Origin: RPQK01 sp041946865
Lineage (GTDB): Bacteria > Acidobacteriota > UBA6911 > RPQK01
Direction of reading: 5' to 3'
Assembly: GCA_041946865.1 (NCBI GenBank)
Contig: JBHGBF010000151.1
Span: forward strand, 1 to 22,944
DNA length: 22,944 bases
The notes beneath the pieces were generated by a model, which made no database searches, had not been told where the DNA came from, and saw nothing but the letters and a program-made list of their open reading frames with translations. This document shows, piece by piece, positions 1 to 6,711 of the stretch; the stretch's first letter is position 1; the number at the start of each line of letters is the position of its first letter. Made by a program: the position numbers and the translations under genes.

Positions 1-301
1 ACGTAGGGAGAAATCTTTCTCTTGACAACCGAACTTCGAATGGGTGCGGCTCTGTTTCGAACGAGCTCCGCTTGCGGCTCTCAGGCCAGCACCGCGGCTG
101 AACCTTCCTTTTCAATGACTTACGGCCAAAATAGCGAGCGTGTCACGCTTTTTCCGAAACGGTACATCTGGTAGCATGGGGGCCTGCCTGTCACCCGGAG
201 CGGATCCCGCCATAGGGGGCCTTAAGGCGATGAGCAGTAGGGAGCATTGGGAAGAGGTTTCTGCTATGAGTTTTCAGGGTTTTTATGAGGAAGGAGGACG
301 T
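1..301. other. Gene-free leader region upstream of the TIM-barrel gene
   Basis: I see no convincing coding region here. The frame of the downstream gene stays open back to about position 140, but that stretch reads as arbitrary sequence and precedes both a strong ribosome binding site and a signal peptide, so I treat it as untranslated. A TTGACA hexamer lies at 22-27, but no good -10 box follows 16-18 bases later. The word GGGGGCCT occurs twice (about 178 and 216). No riboswitch class was recognised. The promoter of the next gene probably lies in this stretch but I cannot place it. Confidence 0.4.
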
Positions 302-1339
302 ATGAAGGTGTTCAGGTGGCTCGGCTTCGCTGCAATCTTTTTCTGCTGCATTCAGCTGCTCGCGGCGCAGGAAAGGCCCACGGGCAATCCCAAGGATTTT
401 CAGATCAAGCCGTGCCTGCATTCGGTGAGCTATGCCGGCGTCTGGCGCGGTCAGGCTCTCCTCTCGGTCGATGAGTTTCTCCTGAAAGCCAAAGAACTCG
501 GCTTCGATTCCGTGATGATCGTGGCCAAGCGACCTCATCTCTCGCCGCTTGACTACGACGACGCAGCGCGAAAGCGACTGAAAGCGCGCCTGGCCGAGCT
601 GAACCTCAAACTGGTTGCCCTGGCCGGATACACCGATTTCACGGCCGGGATCGACAAGCCGGGCATTCCTCACACTGAAATCCAGGCGCTTTACCTGGCC
701 GAAGTGGCCCGGCTGGCCCGTGATCTGGGCACAAACATGGTACGGGTTTTCACCGGATATGAACGTCCGGGGATCCCTTATGATCGCCAGTACGCGACGG
801 TTGTCGAAGGCCTCAAGCTGGCGGGCAAGAAGGCGCAGGAATACGGCGTGACGCTGGTGGTGCAGAATCACCACGACATCGCCCTGCACCACGATGCCAT
901 GTACTGGCTGCTCAAGGAAGTCAATCTTCCGAACGTCCTGGCCGGCTGGGACGCCTGGTCACCGACGCTCGAGAAGCTCAGCTCCGAAGAACTGCGGCAG
1001 TCAGTCCTGAAGATGAAGCCGTTTGTTGTGCACACCATTGCGGCCGATTATATCCGCCAGCCGCGGTTCAACTATGAACCTCAGCTGACTAATTATCTGC
1101 GGCAGGAAGATGTGCTGCGGGCCGTCCCGATGGGTGAGGGGATCATCGACTACCAGACCTTTTTTACCGCGCTTCGAGACATTGGATATCGGGGGTACAT
1201 CGCCTACGAGATGTGTGAAGTGCTCGACGGCGGGGGTTCGATCGAAAACCTGGACCGCACAGCCAGAAAGTTCCTCGAGTACCTGAAGCGGTTCGAAACC
1301 AGCAGCCTGGGTAGCGGCGCGAAGTCCGCCTCCCGGTAG
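302..1339 (+). CDS. Exported sugar phosphate isomerase/epimerase-like TIM-barrel protein
   Basis: The 345-residue product starts with an exported-type leader (MKVFRWLG, hydrophobic core, LLAAQ), so it probably works outside the cytoplasm. The rest matches the xylose-isomerase-like TIM barrel family (AP endonuclease 2 / IolE-type). It has typical strand-end motifs: VVQNHHD near residue 190, GWDAWSP near 220, and a late AYEMCE segment supplying acidic metal ligands near 303. Family members isomerise or epimerise sugars and inositols using a divalent metal; the substrate here cannot be told. I chose ATG 302 because AAGGAGG lies just upstream (about 292-298) and the signal peptide begins there; the open frame extends to 140 without support. 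It is a single gene converging on the permease genes, with a long inverted repeat between. Family confidence is high, substrate unknown. Confidence 0.85.
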   Translation: MKVFRWLGFAAIFFCCIQLLAAQERPTGNPKDFQIKPCLHSVSYAGVWRGQALLSVDEFLLKAKELGFDSVMIVAKRPHLSPLDYDDAARKRLKARLAELNLKLVALAGYTDFTAGIDKPGIPHTEIQALYLAEVARLARDLGTNMVRVFTGYERPGIPYDRQYATVVEGLKLAGKKAQEYGVTLVVQNHHDIALHHDAMYWLLKEVNLPNVLAGWDAWSPTLEKLSSEELRQSVLKMKPFVVHTIAADYIRQPRFNYEPQLTNYLRQEDVLRAVPMGEGIIDYQTFFTALRDIGYRGYIAYEMCEVLDGGGSIENLDRTARKFLEYLKRFETSSLGSGAKSASR

Positions 1340-1344
1340 ACGGG

Positions 1345-1423
1345 TAAGGGAGCATCCACGAACCAGCACGAACCAACCCGAACCAAGAGTATTGGTTCGG
1401 GTTGGTTCGTGGATGCTCCCTTA
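1345..1423. terminator. Long inverted repeat between convergent genes, likely bidirectional terminator
   Basis: The right arm (1392-1423, 32 nt) pairs perfectly with the left arm (1345-1386) except for 10 extra bases in the left arm, GCACGAACCA, which look like an internal word duplication. The loop is GAGTA (1387-1391). The right arm includes the TAA stop of the minus-strand permease (1421-1423). There is no long T run, so termination may be through the very stable stem or by Rho. Position between two convergent stops supports a shared transcription end; the word content (GAACCAAC) could also mean a small dispersed repeat. Confidence 0.65.
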
Positions 1424-2683
1424 CTCGTAGTGCAGGGCTTTGATGGGGTCCAGGCGAGAGGCGCGCAGGGCCGGCAGCATCCCCGCAATCATGCCGACCA
1501 GGAACAGCACACTCACGGATACAAGGACCGAAGAGGCCGAGACTTCGAAGTAAATGCGTCCATATTCCTTGGCAATTTCCTCGCCCATCAAGGCGCCCAG
1601 GAACGGAAGCGAACCGATAGCCGAGGCAATGGCGACTCCCAGTGCAACTCCGCCAATTGCGCCCAGCAGGACGATGACGACCGCCTCAGAGAGAAACTGA
1701 AAGAGGACAGTTCTTTGCCGGGCTCCCAACGCCTTCTGCACCCCGATCTCCGTCGTCCTCTCCAGGACCGACGTGTACATGATGTTGGCCAGTCCCACGC
1801 CACCGATAGCCAGCGTCATGGTGCCGATGAAGCCGAGCAGGATCTTGAGCGCCATAGACATCCCGTCGACGAGGCTCGTGAATTTGCTGAAAGGGAGAAT
1901 GAAGACCGCCTTTTCGTCTTTGGGTGAGAAACGGTGGATCCCGGCCATGGTCGCGCGCACCTGTTCGATGGCTTTTTCGGTCACATGGGGCACGACCGGC
2001 GTCCAGACCAATACGTCCGGGTAACGGAGTTGCCAGAACACGGAGGCGGTCTGATATGGAATAAAGACGCACTCGTTATCCGGCCGGTTGTAGTTGCAGA
2101 TCTGCACTTTCGTGGCCAGCCGGCCGATGACGGTGAAACTCACTCCGTTCACCGTGATCGACTCGCCCAGGAACGGACGGCCTTTGAACAACTCCCGGTA
2201 GACGTTGGCGCCGATGACCGCGACCCGACGCTGGTAACGGTCGTCATCCCCGTTGAACCAGCGGCCGGCGTCGAGACGCATGTTGCGTATCCGCTCGTAT
2301 TCGGGTTTGACCGAGCGCACCATGTATTGTTTTTCGCGGTTTCCGCGGACGATCGACGCGTTGCGCATCAACTCGGGAGAAATCGCGGAAATCAGCGGGA
2401 CATTTTCGCGGATGATCTCCGCATCCCTGTCTTCCAGCTGAATCGAACGCCCGGCCCGCATCCCGCCTGCCTGCATGCTGGTCTGCCCGTCGTTCATCAG
2501 AACAAGCTCCTGACCAATGGCTCGAAAAGCAATCGTCATCGCTTTATGAAAGCCATCGCCATAGCTCATCAGGATCAGGAACGACGCCACCGCCCAGGCG
2601 AGACTGATCATCGTAATGATCGACCGGCGCTTGTAGAACCGCAGAGCGGCGAGGGCGTTTTCGAAAACGGCTTTCCAGATCAT
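1421..2683 (-). CDS. ABC transporter permease, MacB/FtsX family (second of pair)
   Basis: The 420-residue inner-membrane protein has the MacB-type layout: an N-terminal transmembrane helix (about residues 22-42), a large periplasmic MacB_PCD domain (about 45-265), then three C-terminal FtsX helices. The stretch TTEIGVQKALGA and the end PIKALHYE are hallmarks of this permease family. No nucleotide-binding domain is fused, unlike E. coli MacB, so it needs a separate ATPase. The gene begins 4 bp after the stop of the preceding permease, so the two are almost certainly co-translated and may form a heterodimer. Substrate is unknown; relatives export peptides, lipids or antibiotics, or act as mechanotransmission pumps with a periplasmic adaptor. 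Confidence 0.9.
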   Translation of the reverse strand: MIWKAVFENALAALRFYKRRSIITMISLAWAVASFLILMSYGDGFHKAMTIAFRAIGQELVLMNDGQTSMQAGGMRAGRSIQLEDRDAEIIRENVPLISAISPELMRNASIVRGNREKQYMVRSVKPEYERIRNMRLDAGRWFNGDDDRYQRRVAVIGANVYRELFKGRPFLGESITVNGVSFTVIGRLATKVQICNYNRPDNECVFIPYQTASVFWQLRYPDVLVWTPVVPHVTEKAIEQVRATMAGIHRFSPKDEKAVFILPFSKFTSLVDGMSMALKILLGFIGTMTLAIGGVGLANIMYTSVLERTTEIGVQKALGARQRTVLFQFLSEAVVIVLLGAIGGVALGVAIASAIGSLPFLGALMGEEIAKEYGRIYFEVSASSVLVSVSVLFLVGMIAGMLPALRASRLDPIKALHYE

Positions 2684-2687
2684 AGGC

Positions 2688-3959
2688 TCATTTCTCGAAG
2701 CGCAGGGCTTCGACGGGCGTCATACGGGCAGCTCTCCAGGCCGGCGGCAGGGAGGAGATTACGGCAACCGCGCCGAGCAACAAAACCACGAGCCGAACCG
2801 TGTCCATTTCAATGGGAAGGCCCGAGAAAAAGGCGGGCATCGGGAGCGCGTTCACGACAGCGGCCAGCAAGGCGACGAGGACCAGACCACAGGTCCCGCT
2901 AATGAAGGCAAGCACGAGCCCCTCGGCCAGGATTTCGAGCAAGACGCGGCGCCTGGTGGCGCCCAGCGCCTTGCGCAGCCCGATCTCGGCCGTCCGTTCC
3001 GTCACCGACGTCATCATCGTGTTCATCACGCCGATACCGCCCAAAGAGAGCGTGATAAACGCCACCGAACCGAGGAAGATACCCAGGGCGCTGAACGTGT
3101 CATCGAACAGAGCGGCGGTTTCGATCGTGTCCCACATCGGCGCGGCCGCTTCGTCCCGCGGATCAAACCCATGGATTCGACCCAGGGTGCGCCGTACCTG
3201 TTGCTGAGCCAGCTGCCATTGTTCGACCGACCGGGGACGGTAGACGATCATGTTCACCCGGCCCTCGGAGGCGACTCCTGGATTCGGCGGGCAGTCGGAG
3301 CGAACCCGCGGCGCCGGGACGACAACCTTATCGTTATCCCATCCGTCGTAGCTGCTATTCTGGTTCTTCTCAGGCATGAGACCGATCACCGTGTAACGGT
3401 AGCCTGATACCAGGACGGTGCTGCCGATTGCGTCCCTTTGTTTTTCGAACAACTGCTTGCGCACCGATTCGCCCAGGACGCACACACGCGATCGATTGCG
3501 GACGTCGCTCCACGTGATCTGGCGCCCCTGATTGACCGGGAGGTTGCGTATGCTCAGGTAATCGGGATCCACACCGAGCACGAGGAAACGGCCGGCATTC
3601 CAGTCGCTGGCAACCGGGACATCCCACCTCTTAACCTCTGCCGCCGCGACTTCGACAGCCGGACACTGCTCGCGGATCGCCTTCACATCCGACTCGTAAA
3701 GCCGAATGTCGCGGCCGGCACGCCGCCCGCCCAGCTGCATCTCCGTCCTCCCGGGGAACACCATGACGATGCGATCACCCAGTTGCTTCCAGTTCTCCCG
3801 CTGCCCCTGATCGAACCCATCACCGGATGCTGAAATGAGGGCCAGCGCGACCACCCCCCAGCCGATCCCAAACATGGTCAAGAGGCTGCGCAGCTTGTGG
3901 CGCATCAGCTCGTCAACACCCTGGCGCACAATCTCAATCAACCGCCGGAAAAAGTCCAT
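2688..3959 (-). CDS. ABC transporter permease, MacB/FtsX family (first of pair)
   Basis: The 423-residue protein has the same architecture as its downstream partner: N-terminal helix (about 24-45), periplasmic MacB_PCD domain, and three C-terminal membrane helices. It carries TAEIGLRKALGA and ends PVEALRFEK. The two permeases share the opening pattern (SxxGDGF after helix 1), which suggests an old duplication giving a heterodimer. The ribosome binding site is weak (GGGAC about 5 bp before the ATG). It follows the adaptor gene after a 120-bp gap filled with degenerate short repeats. No ATPase lies between or beside these genes, which is unusual for this cassette. Confidence 0.9.
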   Translation of the reverse strand: MDFFRRLIEIVRQGVDELMRHKLRSLLTMFGIGWGVVALALISASGDGFDQGQRENWKQLGDRIVMVFPGRTEMQLGGRRAGRDIRLYESDVKAIREQCPAVEVAAAEVKRWDVPVASDWNAGRFLVLGVDPDYLSIRNLPVNQGRQITWSDVRNRSRVCVLGESVRKQLFEKQRDAIGSTVLVSGYRYTVIGLMPEKNQNSSYDGWDNDKVVVPAPRVRSDCPPNPGVASEGRVNMIVYRPRSVEQWQLAQQQVRRTLGRIHGFDPRDEAAAPMWDTIETAALFDDTFSALGIFLGSVAFITLSLGGIGVMNTMMTSVTERTAEIGLRKALGATRRRVLLEILAEGLVLAFISGTCGLVLVALLAAVVNALPMPAFFSGLPIEMDTVRLVVLLLGAVAVISSLPPAWRAARMTPVEALRFEK

Positions 3960-4079
3960 AATCGTCCCAGTTGTTCGTTGCCGGTTGCCGATTATAGGTA
4001 CCAGTTGCTCGGTTGCTCAGGAGTGGGGCGACCCGCGCCTCGTGGCCGGTAACTGGTAGCTCGTAGCCGGACGACGCGT
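3960..4079. repeat. Degenerate short-word repeat tract between adaptor and permease genes
   Basis: This 120-bp gap is built of variants of short words such as GTTGCCG, GGTTGC, ACCAGTTGCTC and GTAACTGGTAGC, on both orientations. Examples are GTTGCCGGTTGCCG (about 3976-3989) and GGTAACTGGTAGCTCGTAGC (about 4049-4068). It resembles decayed tandem 7-9 bp repeats found in intergenic DNA of some Acidobacteriota (recalled, not checked). It splits an otherwise tight operon at the point where an ATPase gene might be expected. Confidence 0.5.
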
Positions 4080-5279
4080 TTACTGCAAAATCACCCGATC
4101 GCCGGCTTTCAGACCGGAAATCACCTCGGCTTTGGTACCCGTCGCGATGCCCAGTTTGACTGCTACCTTTCTGCGGCCCGTTTCGGTGGTGGGATCAGGA
4201 ACCTCGACCAGAGCCTGCTTCTTCTCGTCGTAGACAATCGCGCCCTCGGGTACAGTCAGCACGTTTTTATGCTCCTCGAGAATGATTTCGGCGTTCGCAG
4301 ACATGTTCGCGAGCAACAAGCCTTCGGGATTATCCACCGACACCCGGACTTCAAACGAGGTTACGTTGTCCTTTTCTTTGCCGAGGGGCGCGATTTTATA
4401 CACGGTCCCGTGGAACACCTTGTCTTTGTACGTCTCGACGGTGATCCGGGCCGGCAGTCCGACTCTCACCTTGCCGATGTCGGTTTCGCTGACCTCGCCT
4501 TTCACGTAGACATCGTTCATGTCGCCGAGCGTCAGCACTGAGGTCGCTCCCGCGCCCATGGTCAAAATCGACGAGACGGCGCTGCCGATCTCCACTTCAC
4601 GAGAAAGGACGATGCCTCGGATCGGGGAACGGATAGTGGTGAAACCGAGCTCCTCGGTAATGCGCTCAACAATCGCCTGAAACTGGGCGACCCCCGCCTC
4701 TTTCTGCTTGATAGTCGCTTCTGAAACGCCAATGGCGGCTGCGGCGGCCCGCTGGCGGTTCAAGGCCTCGTCGAGCCGCCCCTTGGTCGCGTCAAAGTCT
4801 GCCTCGGAGATCAGTTTCTGCCTCAAAAGCTCGATGCTTCGCTGGTGGTTTGTCCTGGCCAGCTCGACGTCATAGCCCTCAGCCAGAATCTTATTCCGAT
4901 CCAGCTGGGCGCGGGCTGCCAGCAGATCCGCTTTTGCCGCCTGTAGATTGGCTTCCGCCTCCCGCTGCTGGGCAATTAATTGATCACGGTCGAGCTCGAC
5001 CAGAATCTGATCAGGCTCGACCCTGTCGCCCACATCGACGTGGATTTGTTTTACGATCCCGCTGGCCTTGCTGCGAATTTCGATGCGGTTGGAGATGGGT
5101 TCGACCACGCCTGTTGCGACAACCGACCGGGCGATATCGCCCCTTTTGACTTCAGCCAGACTGTCGCTGCCGATCGTGGCTGCGCTGGACTTTGAGCTTC
5201 GATACGCCACTCCCCCGGCAATCAGAACCAGGCAGAGGACCAAAAAAACCAACCATTTTCGTGACCGTCTCGGTTTCAT
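4080..5279 (-). CDS. Periplasmic adaptor (HlyD/MacA/RND membrane fusion protein)
   Basis: The 399-residue protein has a basic N-terminus and one membrane helix (about residues 9-26) anchoring it in the inner membrane. Next come the first half of the lipoyl-like domain (about 45-100, with ASGIVKQIHVDVGDRV), an alpha-hairpin rich in Ala, Gln and charged residues (about 100-205), the second lipoyl half (SPIRGIVLSREVEIGS, about 220-240), a beta-barrel domain (VYVKGEVSETDIGKV) and a membrane-proximal domain ending GLKAGDRVILQ. This order is that of MacA-type adaptors, which link an inner-membrane pump to an outer-membrane channel. GAGGAACTGGAA before the ATG is the likely ribosome binding site. 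Context with two MacB-like permeases supports an efflux or lipoprotein-export role. No TolC-like gene is in the window. Confidence 0.9.
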   Translation of the reverse strand: MKPRRSRKWLVFLVLCLVLIAGGVAYRSSKSSAATIGSDSLAEVKRGDIARSVVATGVVEPISNRIEIRSKASGIVKQIHVDVGDRVEPDQILVELDRDQLIAQQREAEANLQAAKADLLAARAQLDRNKILAEGYDVELARTNHQRSIELLRQKLISEADFDATKGRLDEALNRQRAAAAAIGVSEATIKQKEAGVAQFQAIVERITEELGFTTIRSPIRGIVLSREVEIGSAVSSILTMGAGATSVLTLGDMNDVYVKGEVSETDIGKVRVGLPARITVETYKDKVFHGTVYKIAPLGKEKDNVTSFEVRVSVDNPEGLLLANMSANAEIILEEHKNVLTVPEGAIVYDEKKQALVEVPDPTTETGRRKVAVKLGIATGTKAEVISGLKAGDRVILQ

Positions 5280-5385
5280 TTCCAGTTCCTCGCACGTTGT
5301 CTAGTACCGTGTACGAAGGAACAGGCTAGAAAGTTCGGTGGCGGGGGGGCCGGCTTGCAGGACCGATCAGAAAGAGAATCGGAGG

Positions 5386-5412
5386 AGGTCCGGCGGGGGG
5401 CCGGACCTTTTT
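5386..5412 (+). terminator. Rho-independent-type hairpin with T tract
   Basis: A perfect 9-bp stem, AGGTCCGGC (5386-5394) and GCCGGACCT (5400-5408), closes a G5 loop and is followed by TTTTT (5408-5412). It has the form of an intrinsic terminator for transcripts on the + strand. No + gene lies directly upstream; both flanking genes are on the minus strand, where the run lies before the stem as A residues. It may block antisense transcription or act on minus-strand RNA as a 3' stabilising hairpin. Confidence 0.6.
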
Positions 5413-5449
5413 CGGACGGAGAAAGGAACAGAAGGCACCAGACCACCGG

Positions 5450-5959
5450 CTAACGCTGAGGAGGCTGCTGCTGTGGAGGGACGGAGGGATTCTGCTCAGG
5501 GTTATCCTGAGGCCGGTTCTGGTCAGGCGGGTAGGGACGCTGCGTATCGGGCGGCGGGGTGTCCCTGTCCGGCTGCTGGGGAGTCGCCTGAGACTCGCCC
5601 GTCTTTTGGACGTCTATCCGGGTTGCCAACTTCTGCTGGTTCTCCTCCCGATAGTACACGGTCACTGGAGAACCGGAGCTGGTCGACAGGCCCTCGATAG
5701 TATCCTGGGCCCCGGTGCACCGGGTTTGGTCGTTATAAGCGAACTCCATGTCGGTCCCGTCCGACGTCGTCACGACGATTTTCTTGGCATCCGTATCCAC
5801 ACTCTTCAGCTGTCCACTGATCGACTGCTCCTGGGACATCTGCTGCTGGCTTTCGCTCTGTTGGGGTATCTGCTGATCCTGTGCAAAGCCGCCTGGGGCG
5901 AAGCCCAGCAGGAGCAAAACAAATAACGGCAGAGCCGTTAAGAGGGTGATTTTCTTCAT
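5450..5959 (-). CDS. Small secreted Gln/Pro-rich protein with a DUF5666-like beta domain
   Basis: The 169-residue product starts MKKITLL and has a clear Sec signal peptide with likely cleavage near GGFAQ (residue 27). A Gln/Ser-rich linker leads to a small beta domain (about 47-120: SISGQLKSVDTDAKKIVVTT, then VTVYYREENQQKLATRIDV). This is the pattern of small OB-like 'conversion over time' domains such as DUF5666; I infer this from pattern only. The last 45 residues are a disordered Pro/Gln/Asp-rich tail. I chose ATG 5957-5959 because GGAGGTG lies upstream and the signal peptide begins there; the longer frame to 6067 has neither. Function is unknown; it is periplasmic, cell-surface or secreted. 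Confidence 0.75.
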   Translation of the reverse strand: MKKITLLTALPLFVLLLLGFAPGGFAQDQQIPQQSESQQQMSQEQSISGQLKSVDTDAKKIVVTTSDGTDMEFAYNDQTRCTGAQDTIEGLSTSSGSPVTVYYREENQQKLATRIDVQKTGESQATPQQPDRDTPPPDTQRPYPPDQNRPQDNPEQNPSVPPQQQPPQR

Positions 5960-6107
5960 TAATACACCTCCACATTTTTGTGTCGTGCTTCTTAGCAAAA
6001 GTGGTGCCAGGAGCCGCCGGGGAGCGGAAAAACCCGCTCCTGAAAGGACTTGCGGCGGTTTCTGCACATCGTTTCCCGTCGGCCACCCGTCATACTTCTT
6101 TGAAAAT

Positions 6108-6124
6108 CAGGGAATTTATTCCTG
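6108..6124. promoter_or_regulatory. Operator-like dyad upstream of the metalloprotease-like gene
   Basis: CAGGGAAT (6108-6115) and ATTCCTG (6118-6124) form a near-perfect dyad around TT, with one bulged G. It lies about 25-30 bp before TATACT (6148-6153), a -10-like hexamer preceded directly by TG, in the gap between divergent genes. A repressor or activator site is plausible, but no regulator can be named. Confidence 0.35.
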
Positions 6125-6197
6125 GTACAGAAGGAGCAAACCTTGATGTATACTGCCGCGCGCGATTGACACGCACGATAACGGTGACAGGAGACAA

Positions 6198-6659
6198 GTG
6201 AGCAGGAATTTTCTCCCCTTATGCTGGTTGTTGTTCCTAGGGTCAGCAACGACGCACATAGCCGCAGAAAGCGCTGAAACACTGCCGATTGAAGTACAGA
6301 CGGCCCAGGCGATCGCCGATGAGTTCAGGGCGCGCCTGGAAATCGCAGATCAGGTTTTCGTGCAGGTCGTAAGCCACGACAGGAGGCTCGTTTCGGTCCG
6401 CCGGTCGCGCGAACGAAAAGATCTCTTCCTGTTGAGCTTCGATCAGGGCTTCCTCACTGCTTTATCGCCAGAGGAGATTCGAGCGGCGATCGCGCACGAG
6501 TTCGGCCACATATGGATTTTTACTCACCATCCTTACTTACAGACGGAGGCCTTGGCAAACCGCACCGCCATGCAGTTGGTGTCCCGGGAAAGCCTGAAGA
6601 AGGTCTACGTCAAGGTGACGCAGTTCGGCGGGAAGAGATTGGAATTGCGGAGCGATTAG
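6198..6659 (+). CDS. Small exported M48-like metalloprotease domain protein
   Basis: The 153-residue product starts at GTG 6198, with CAGGAGA about 4 bp upstream. A signal peptide (about residues 1-23) is followed by a short domain containing AIAHEFGHIW, whose HEFGH (H100, E101, H104) is the zincin HExxH motif. E117 in TEALANRTA, 13 residues after the second His, sits where M48 peptidases have their third zinc ligand (usually ExxxD; here ExxxN). The context PEEIRAAIAHEFGH is typical of M48. At 153 residues it is much shorter than most M48 enzymes, lacking the membrane helices of HtpX. It may be a minimal peptidase or a peptidase relative. It precedes the rhamnosidase gene by 52 bp on the same strand, so the two may be co-transcribed. 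Confidence 0.7.
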   Translation: MSRNFLPLCWLLFLGSATTHIAAESAETLPIEVQTAQAIADEFRARLEIADQVFVQVVSHDRRLVSVRRSRERKDLFLLSFDQGFLTALSPEEIRAAIAHEFGHIWIFTHHPYLQTEALANRTAMQLVSRESLKKVYVKVTQFGGKRLELRSD

Positions 6660-6711
6660 GATCTGCGTTTCGTTGACACTCTGCGCCTGCCCTCGTTACC
6701 ATCCTGGCCGC

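Noticed and set aside
22..27. TTGACA as the -35 box of the first gene
   Set aside because: No -10-like hexamer at 16-18 bp, and it is almost 280 bp from the start codon.
1934..2902. 322-codon + frame antisense to the permease genes
   Set aside because: Composition (Arg, His, Pro rich) is typical of the complement of GC-rich coding DNA; the minus-strand frames have clear FtsX/MacB motifs.
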